Assembly: GCA_012960535.1 (NCBI GenBank)
Contig: DUBB01000009.1
Span: forward strand, 94,835 to 153,661
Length of the DNA: 58,827 nucleotides
Direction: 5' to 3'
Origin: Gammaproteobacteria bacterium
GTDB lineage: Bacteria; Pseudomonadota; Gammaproteobacteria; Pseudomonadales; Azotimanducaceae
The position numbers and the translations under genes were made by a program. This document shows positions 53,208 to 58,827 of this stretch, piece by piece. The notes beneath the pieces were generated by a model that worked only from the letters and a program-made list of their open reading frames with translations, did not search any database and was not told where the DNA came from. The stretch's first letter is position 1; each line of letters begins with the position of its first letter.

Positions 53208-54456
53208 AGACATTCCTCACAGCACCGCTGGCGTCGACCTGCCAGGCCTGAATGCCGTTGTAATGATAAAAACTGCCTGGGGCCCTGCCCTGCATAACGA
53301 CAGCTCTCGTTGGCTGGACCTGGCCTGCCTCATCGGTTGCCCGGGATAACAATACCGCGGGCGCTCCCTGCCAGCGCCAGGCTGCTCGAAACCGCGACAG
53401 GCTCTTCGGCATTGGCTCGGCATCAAGATGCGCCTCCGCCCAGGTCCTACCAGCATCAGTGGAGACTTCAACGCGTTTGATACGACCGGCTCCACTCCAG
53501 GCAATTCCTGAAATCTGATAAAGCCCTTTGGCTGCTAAATCAAGACCGGGTGAAGGGCTGGTAATCAGGGATTTAACGCCCATTTCAAAGGTGAATAACT
53601 CAGCCCTACCGTCTTCTCCCCGATCGGAATATTTAGACGTCTCATCCTTGGTCATAGCGGGTTGATCGGTCACCTGCAGCGTTTTCAGCCATTTGACCGA
53701 AGCATTACCTTCCCAGCCCGGTAGGAACAGGCGCATCGGATAACCATTGCCGGGCCTCAGACGCTCACCATTTTGGTACAGCGCAACAATAGCATCGTCG
53801 TAAATTTTTGAAAGCGGGATACTTCGACTCATGCCGGCCGCATCTGCGCCGCTGGCTATTAGCCATTTGCCAGACGGCTTAACACCGGCTTCTTCCAGTA
53901 ATAAAGCCAGTGGCACGCCAGACCACTCACTGCCTGAAACCAGGCCGTGCAGCACCGAACAGCTGGCATCAACAGGAGAAGGCGCGATCAGGGCACCACT
54001 GTTACCCGAACATTCCAGGAACTGGATGCTTGATACCAGCGGATAACGACACAGACCTGCCGCCGAAAAAGATAAGGGCCGCTGCACCTCGCCAAAAACA
54101 GCCAGCCGATGTTGTTCAGGGTCAATCTCAGGAATACCACTGTGATGCCTTTCAAAATGAAGTCTACTCGGTGTGATAATACCTTCAAGATGTTCCAAAG
54201 GGCTTCGTGATGCACCCGAACCGGTCGTGCCAGGTCTCGATACAGGCAGTCTTTTTACGTGGTTTTCATATCTGGAGGGTACTCCTGCCTCAGACATGCC
54301 CTTGCCAGGCGCTTTCATCCAGGTCGGTCTATTTTCAGCAGAACTTTGCGCCGTTAATAGCGCCGTCCCAGCCAGCGCACCGGCCTTAAGAAAGAATCTC
54401 CGGTGTAACAGTCCATTATCGGCAGCCGCCATAGAATCAGTCTGCTGTTTTGACAT
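53200..54456 (-). CDS. SoxC-like periplasmic molybdenum sulfite dehydrogenase
   Basis: About 418 residues with a twin-arginine signal (HRRFFLKAGALAGTALL), so folded export with cofactor is expected. The Mo-ligand Cys is C149 in QFLECSGNSG, matching SoxC and sulfite oxidases. GYPMRLFLPGWEGNASVKW and KGLYQISGIAWSGAGRIKRVEVSTDAG (in parts) are typical of the SoxC dimerisation domain. It oxidises sulfite or Sox-bound sulfane. Here no soxXYZAB lie near, so a stand-alone sulfite dehydrogenase with the downstream cytochrome is likely. ATG at 54456 follows AAGGAAAC by 4 nt. Sulfite could arise from sulfonate or sulfate-ester metabolism; that is inference. Confidence 0.92.
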   Translation of the reverse strand: MSKQQTDSMAAADNGLLHRRFFLKAGALAGTALLTAQSSAENRPTWMKAPGKGMSEAGVPSRYENHVKRLPVSRPGTTGSGASRSPLEHLEGIITPSRLHFERHHSGIPEIDPEQHRLAVFGEVQRPLSFSAAGLCRYPLVSSIQFLECSGNSGALIAPSPVDASCSVLHGLVSGSEWSGVPLALLLEEAGVKPSGKWLIASGADAAGMSRSIPLSKIYDDAIVALYQNGERLRPGNGYPMRLFLPGWEGNASVKWLKTLQVTDQPAMTKDETSKYSDRGEDGRAELFTFEMGVKSLITSPSPGLDLAAKGLYQISGIAWSGAGRIKRVEVSTDAGRTWAEAHLDAEPMPKSLSRFRAAWRWQGAPAVLLSRATDEAGQVQPTRAVVMQGRAPGSFYHYNGIQAWQVDASGAVRNVYV

Positions 54457-54661
54457 AATAGTTTCCTTTACAGTCATTAACTGGTTTATACATCATTAGT
54501 CTTCAACCTGGAGAGTCTTGTCAAGCCTCACCATCACAAGCTACACCCGGGACAATATTACTGGCATCACGCTCTTTACCCCCGGCTACTGCACACGGCC
54601 GGCGATGATCTGAGCCATCTTGCTGATCACCGCAGCTTTCCAGCGGGGCCGTTTGGCGGCC

Positions 54662-55483
54662 TTACCAGGCAAGGTCTTCTATTCTGGCCTCCGTTAGCAC
54701 CTTATTTTCCCTGCACAAACACATTGCTGTCCAGCTGGCTGCGTCCAGGGAATCATACTTAACGCTGAGAGAGTCATCCCAAAAGATAGGCCGACGAAAA
54801 TAAATGTCCAGATTAAACGAAACAGGCGCGAACCGTCTCCACAATGCCGATGACAGGAAATGGACGCCCATTCCCCCACCAATGATGGGAGCGCGAAAGC
54901 CAGCACTATTGGCTGCTTTCATCTCGTAATGGATGCTGTTACCTTCCTGGCTATAGGCCTTTACTGCAGCCGGGGTCAACTTATAATCTTCCTCATGACT
55001 TAACGCTGACAGATCCTCAATAACTGGCGAGGGTCGCTGCCCGGCGCCTTTCAGGCCGGCCTTGCCAGGACGGGGTTTCAGAGACCGCCTTGGCGCTGAA
55101 ATTGCGCGGCGACCGTCTTCACCTTCAAACCAGACTTCAGTATCGATAGCCAGGCCTCTGGGAACTTCGGTCACGGCCTTAATGTAGCCTTTACCGGTGA
55201 GTTCTTCTCCCAGTTTAACCCGTCTATGCTGGATCAGGCGCTGCAACATATTGACATTACCCTGGGCACTGATGCCACTATTGATACCGACGTGAATACC
55301 CGCGCCGATATAAAAAGCAGCATCCACAAAACCATTAAATACAGACCCGTCTATGCCGCAGGCAGCGAGTTTCCTATCCTGATCCTCCCGACTAAGGAGA
55401 TAAGTTTCCGGCTCAAAGGTTAAACCGGGCCTGGGCTCCTGCCAGGGGCTGTCTAAATCCGACACGTCGATTACCCGTTCCAA
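54662..55483 (-). CDS. MaoC-like hot-dog-fold dehydratase/thioesterase-family protein
   Basis: About 273 residues that appear to hold two hot-dog units. The N-terminal unit has GSVFNGFVDAAFYIGAG. The C-terminal unit has a MaoC-type hydratase motif region N-S-I-H-Y-E with GGGMGVHFLSSALW in place of the common (A)HG loop. Family members hydrate enoyl-CoA or act as esterases. The start is uncertain: TTG at 55483 has no ribosome binding site, and a GTG at 55465 is possible. It is upstream of the molybdoenzyme gene on the same strand but separated by 205 bp. A 31-codon open segment follows its stop in another frame. Confidence 0.75.
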   Translation of the reverse strand: MERVIDVSDLDSPWQEPRPGLTFEPETYLLSREDQDRKLAACGIDGSVFNGFVDAAFYIGAGIHVGINSGISAQGNVNMLQRLIQHRRVKLGEELTGKGYIKAVTEVPRGLAIDTEVWFEGEDGRRAISAPRRSLKPRPGKAGLKGAGQRPSPVIEDLSALSHEEDYKLTPAAVKAYSQEGNSIHYEMKAANSAGFRAPIIGGGMGVHFLSSALWRRFAPVSFNLDIYFRRPIFWDDSLSVKYDSLDAASWTAMCLCRENKVLTEARIEDLAW

Positions 55484-55808
55484 AACTGTAACGAAAATTG
55501 ACCCTATCGAATTTCAGGCGACTAGTCCAATGGTCACCGTACCAATTAACCGGCGGTAACGCGCCGCCAAACAGCCTGGCGCGGCTGGCAAGCAGGCAGG
55601 CCGTGGCGCCCGGGATGCTTAACCCTAATGGAGATGCTATAGTTAATACTGTCTGGCAACCCTTCCTGGTAATCAACACGGCTAAGCGGAATTTACCCCT
55701 TGGATCACTCTGATTGGCGGCGATGTAATTTTAACCACTTCGGTATAACGACCAAGTGGCGTTGAAAGGCCAATACTAAACACAAACTTCGGATTGAAGG
55801 GGATCAGC
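55484..55808. other. Divergent intergenic region (325 bp)
   Basis: It lies between the MaoC-like gene (minus) and the BCCT gene (plus). TATAAC at 55744-55749 resembles a -10 element but lacks a spaced -35. Nothing else was recognised. Open frames on both strands here lack recognisable domains. Confidence 0.4.
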
Positions 55809-57389
55809 ATGTCTAGCCAAGCACACAGTATAAGCAAGACCGGCAATGCTCATCTGGATAAACGGGTTTTTTTTATATCTCTGCTTACCGTGCTGCTGGT
55901 AAGTATTCTAATGACCTCGTTCCCGGAAATCGCCGCTGACTATGCCCAGAGATCCATGAAATGGATTACTCGCCACTTCGGCTGGTTTTATCTCCTGGCC
56001 GGCACGATGCCGCTAATCTTCTGCGGCTGGCTTGCTTTCGGGCGCTATGGCCAAATCAAGTTTGGCGAACTGGAAGAAGCACCCGAGTACTCGACAATCA
56101 GTTGGGTTGGTATGATGTTTACCGCCAGCATGGGTGCCAGCCTGATAGCCTGGGGTTTTGCAGAACCCATTTTCTATATTGAAACGCCACCGCTGGGTAT
56201 TCTGCCCAATAGCACAGAGGCATTTGAGTGGGCCCACGTTTATCCGATTTTCCATTGGGGGTTCACACCCTGGGCAATTTATTGTCTACCCACCATTCCC
56301 ATCGCCTACATGCTGTTTATTCACAAAACCGCCAGCCTCAAAATCAGCGATTCCTGCGAAGCCCTGTTACCAAACAAAAAACATTCACTTTCATGGACAA
56401 TACTGGATATTTTTGTCGTCCTCGGGGTCGTTGGCGGGGTAGCCACATCTCTGGGCTTCGGTGTGCCTTTAGTTACTTCTCTGGCGGTCAAACTACTGGG
56501 TGTTGAAGACAATCTGACCACTAATATCTGGGTCATTGTTACCTGGACTGCTTTATTTGGGACCAGCGCTTATCTGGGTCTGAAAAGGGGTATAAAATTA
56601 CTGGCTGATATCAATATAGGACTGATGTTTCTGGTAATGGCTTTCATTCTGATTGCTGGCCCGACGCTCTACCTGCTGGATATAACCACCAATAGTATCG
56701 GCCTTTTCTTCAGCAATTTCCTGCGCATGACCTTCTGGACAGACCCCATCGAGAAAGGAGGCTTTCCAGAAGCCTGGACCATCTTTTACTGGGCCTGGTG
56801 GATTGCCTATGCGCCGATGATGGGTTTGTTTTTTGCTCGTATTTCACGCGGACGTACCATAAGAAATGTTGTCCTTGGAATTATAGGATTCGGTAGCCTT
56901 GGCACTTTCTTATTTCTGAGCCTGGCGGGTGGCTATGTGCTGTATCTGCAGGGAAACGGACTCCTCGATGCCGCTGAAATAATGCGCACGCAAGGTATGG
57001 CGCCACTGGTCGCAGAAGTTATTGGCCAGTTGCCCTCGCCAACCCTGATTCTGACTATTATTACTGTTTTGTCGGTCATATTTTATGCAACTACTTTTGA
57101 TTCTGCCGCCTACATTCTGGCTAGCATCTGTACCAGAGAACTGCCTAGTCATGAAGAACCTGGTCGACTGAATCGAGTCGCCTGGGCTTTAGGTCTGGGT
57201 ACAATGGCTATAGGCTTAATGGCCGCAGGTGGCTTTGAAACCGTTAAAGCAATGACCGTGGTATCATCACTACCCATCATCCCGGTCGTATTTATGATGT
57301 GCTACACCCTGGTCAGTTGGTTGCACAAAGATTTTCCCGAGTTATCCTCGCTGCCCGTCATCGTTAAACAGAGCTCACCCAGGGGCTGA
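55809..57389 (+). CDS. BCCT-family transporter (betaine/carnitine/choline type)
   Basis: About 526 residues with around 12 hydrophobic helices. Family hallmarks are FTASMGASLIAWGFAEPIFY (TM3-TM4 region, in place of GMGIGLIFWGVAEP), FHWGFTPWAIYCLP and an aromatic Trp cluster FYWAWWIAYAPMMGLFFARISRGRTIR (in parts) that forms the substrate cage. Substrates are quaternary ammonium compounds, DMSP or related solutes, driven by Na+ or H+. ATG at 55809 follows AAGGGG by 6 nt; an upstream TTG overlaps that site. The second half of the helix-3 Gly motif has Ala and Ser, so ion coupling may differ. Confidence 0.93.
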   Translation: MSSQAHSISKTGNAHLDKRVFFISLLTVLLVSILMTSFPEIAADYAQRSMKWITRHFGWFYLLAGTMPLIFCGWLAFGRYGQIKFGELEEAPEYSTISWVGMMFTASMGASLIAWGFAEPIFYIETPPLGILPNSTEAFEWAHVYPIFHWGFTPWAIYCLPTIPIAYMLFIHKTASLKISDSCEALLPNKKHSLSWTILDIFVVLGVVGGVATSLGFGVPLVTSLAVKLLGVEDNLTTNIWVIVTWTALFGTSAYLGLKRGIKLLADINIGLMFLVMAFILIAGPTLYLLDITTNSIGLFFSNFLRMTFWTDPIEKGGFPEAWTIFYWAWWIAYAPMMGLFFARISRGRTIRNVVLGIIGFGSLGTFLFLSLAGGYVLYLQGNGLLDAAEIMRTQGMAPLVAEVIGQLPSPTLILTIITVLSVIFYATTFDSAAYILASICTRELPSHEEPGRLNRVAWALGLGTMAIGLMAAGGFETVKAMTVVSSLPIIPVVFMMCYTLVSWLHKDFPELSSLPVIVKQSSPRG

Positions 57390-57470
57390 TACCTTTTTTC
57401 CGCCAGGGTGGGATAAACAAGAAGCCTCACTGTAAGGTTCAGACTCGTACGATAATCAAGACTCTGATTA

Positions 57471-58111
57471 CTACTGCCAATTAATATCGGCAAGTTCGAG
57501 TTGGCTGGGCATCTGTTCTGATTGATAACCCCAGCAGACACGGCCTGTTTTATCCTGAGCGCAGCTGTGATTGCCACCCACAGCCAATTGCCTGGGCTCT
57601 AAAAGTTCCGGCACATTAGTCTGCCCTTCAATATTCCTGCCCCAGCAGGTAACGCCGGAATCATCAAGCGCGCAGCTATGGGTGTAGCCAACACTGACAT
57701 CAATGGGGCGTACAGCTCTTACATTGCTGGCTTGCTGATACTGATTGTCACCCCAGCAGACAACACCCGTATCATCTAATGCACAGGAATGATTACCCAG
57801 ACCGCTGCTGATAAACCTTGGATTTTCCAGTGGTGGTATCTCTGTCTGCCCATGGCTGTTGGCACCCCAGCAAACCACATCCTCATCAGCTAATGCACAG
57901 CTGTGCAGCCCCCCTTGCTAATCTGGACCGTATTGTCTATCTCGGCCGGAGAAGATTCTCCAAAATCATTGGCTCCCCAGCAGCTAAGGCCATTCGAATC
58001 AATAGAACAGGAGAATCCATTACCCGCAGTCACCGCAGCAGGGCCTGAACAAGCCCATAACATTAACGCTGCACACAACAGGGCAGAGATCTTGGCAGTG
58101 ATGTTATCCAT
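57471..58111 (-). pseudogene. RCC1-repeat lipoprotein gene split by a frameshift
   Basis: From ATG 58111 a lipoprotein signal (LMLWAC) precedes repeats of the type HSCALDD.GV.CWG.N. The first repeat and half of the second lie in one frame, which stops at TAG about 57891. The rest continues in another frame from about 57910 to TAG at 57471. Joining them at the G6 run (57909-57914) with one extra base gives five regular repeats. Each has a conserved Cys pair (SC...CWG). RCC1-like propellers usually have seven blades, so the gene is also short. The break may be a true mutation, slippage switching or a sequencing error. Confidence 0.85.
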
Positions 58112-58491
58112 ATTGGGCGCCGCCACAGAGTGAAATTTTACTTTTTGATGGCTTACTCAAAATACAGACATACACGGATGAAACACCCTAAAAAAGCACT
58201 GATTAGGTTAAATTACCAAAATTTAATGAATTATTATTTATGTAATTTTAATATTAAATTTATATTAATATTAAAGATATCATCGACTGAATTACAACCG
58301 TAGGAGGCGACCACCAAAAATCTATTGACTGTGTTAGCAACAACGTTCTCAGACCTTGGGTCAGGCAAACCCAATCAGCTCTTGCTGGACTTGTTTTGCA
58401 GAATTACTCTATAGTGATGGGCTCTATGCTACTGCAGTTCAAACGACCTGATCTAAAGCATCTTGCCAAGGCCTGCTGAGAAAAAACAACT
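58112..58491. other. AT-rich intergenic region before the right-edge oxygenase gene
   Basis: It contains an extremely AT-rich block (58195-58283, runs of T, A and ATTAA) between divergent genes. Such blocks act as upstream activating DNA or bind silencing proteins. TATAGT at 58410-58415 resembles a -10 element 77 bp before the next start, but no good -35 is found. Confidence 0.5.
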
Positions 58492-58827
58492 ATGCCTATC
58501 AAACTCAAGCCCCAAAAAAACATCTCTGGCAACGCCAAAATAGCCGATCAGGGATTTGGTCGAATCTCGGTAAGTGGTAGTCAGCAGTTTAACGCGAAGA
58601 ATGAGGCAGAGGCAGAACAGGCCTATCAATTTTTTGCGCACAATGGCTTTGTTGTTCTCAAGAACTGCCTGGATCACAGCGAAATCAATGAACTCAACGC
58701 ATTCTTTGATCGCACCCAGCGTGAAAGGCCCGAAGCCTGGGGCGCGTCCGCTGATAAACGCAAACCGCATCATCGGGATCAGGGCCTCATTTTCAGTCAA
58801 CCACTGCTGGATTACCCAGAACTCGAT
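58492..58827 (+). CDS. PhyH-like Fe/2-oxoglutarate oxygenase, N-terminus only (runs off the window)
   Basis: 112 codons from ATG 58492 stay open to the window edge. The segment QAYQFFAHNGFVVLKNCLDHSEINELNAFFDR (read in parts, about residues 47-80) matches the N-terminal entry of phytanoyl-CoA dioxygenases. A charged loop with PHHRDQG follows. Catalytic His and Asp would lie beyond the window. There is no ribosome binding site of note. It is the second PhyH-type gene in the window. Confidence 0.75.
   Translation, partial: MPIKLKPQKNISGNAKIADQGFGRISVSGSQQFNAKNEAEAEQAYQFFAHNGFVVLKNCLDHSEINELNAFFDRTQRERPEAWGASADKRKPHHRDQGLIFSQPLLDYPELD

Overview
The window looks like chromosomal DNA of a free-living, probably marine, aerobic gammaproteobacterium. 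The basis is indirect: an Escherichia-type QueF with its N-terminal domain, two large TonB-dependent receptors, class III alcohol dehydrogenase, a BCCT transporter and a dense set of oxygenases and hydrolases. Base composition is near even except in short AT-rich intergenic stretches. No rRNA, CRISPR array, transposase, integrase or phage gene was recognised. The window cuts a gene at each end: queF on the left and a phytanoyl-CoA dioxygenase family gene on the right.

Layout. 1-4.6 kb: queF (minus), a TonB-dependent receptor, S-(hydroxymethyl)glutathione dehydrogenase, then tRNA-Glu(UUC), tRNA-Gly(GCC) and a rho-independent terminator. 4.9-11.8 kb: an oxidation locus. An acyl-CoA-dehydrogenase-fold flavoprotein is divergent from a tetR-tauD-CYP153 operon, with a perfect 9-bp inverted repeat between them as likely operator. 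Next come an F420-type (LLM) oxidoreductase, a decayed FAD-monooxygenase remnant and a second P450. 11.8-12.7 kb: a small exported protein whose 3' end and terminator are duplicated in tandem. 12.7-24.6 kb: a 999-residue TonB receptor, class III aminotransferase, carotenoid cleavage oxygenase (with a 9-bp tandem repeat just upstream of its ribosome binding site), nitroreductase, PLP decarboxylase, hydrolases, and a fatty acid desaturase translationally coupled to a 64-residue membrane protein.

24.8-28.8 kb: a 1340-residue lipoprotein combining dockerin/thrombospondin-type calcium repeats, a beta-propeller, two haem c sites and a C-terminal carbohydrate-binding module; this is the most unusual gene here. 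29-39 kb: an amidohydrolase, then a minus-strand set (serine beta-lactamase-like hydrolase, S9 peptidase, aminomutase-like aminotransferase, glyoxalase-fold protein) and a plus-strand set (steroid 5-alpha-reductase, D-amino-acid dehydrogenase-like oxidase, nitronate monooxygenase).

39-58.8 kb: another LLM oxidoreductase; a pair of ABC half-transporters followed by a translationally coupled 53-residue membrane protein; a hydrolase, two convergent SDRs sharing a CTAG stop, an amidase, a PhyH oxygenase and an EthD-domain protein; a type-B esterase lipoprotein; a SoxC-like molybdoenzyme with its cytochrome c; a MaoC-like protein; a BCCT transporter; and an RCC1-repeat lipoprotein gene broken by a frameshift in a G6 run.

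Taken together the gene content points to import and stepwise oxidation of hydrophobic or amphipathic substrates (alkyl, terpenoid, steroid or aromatic), plus peptide or amine use and sulfite oxidation. Individual substrates cannot be read from sequence. No ferredoxin or ferredoxin reductase for the two P450s lies in the window.
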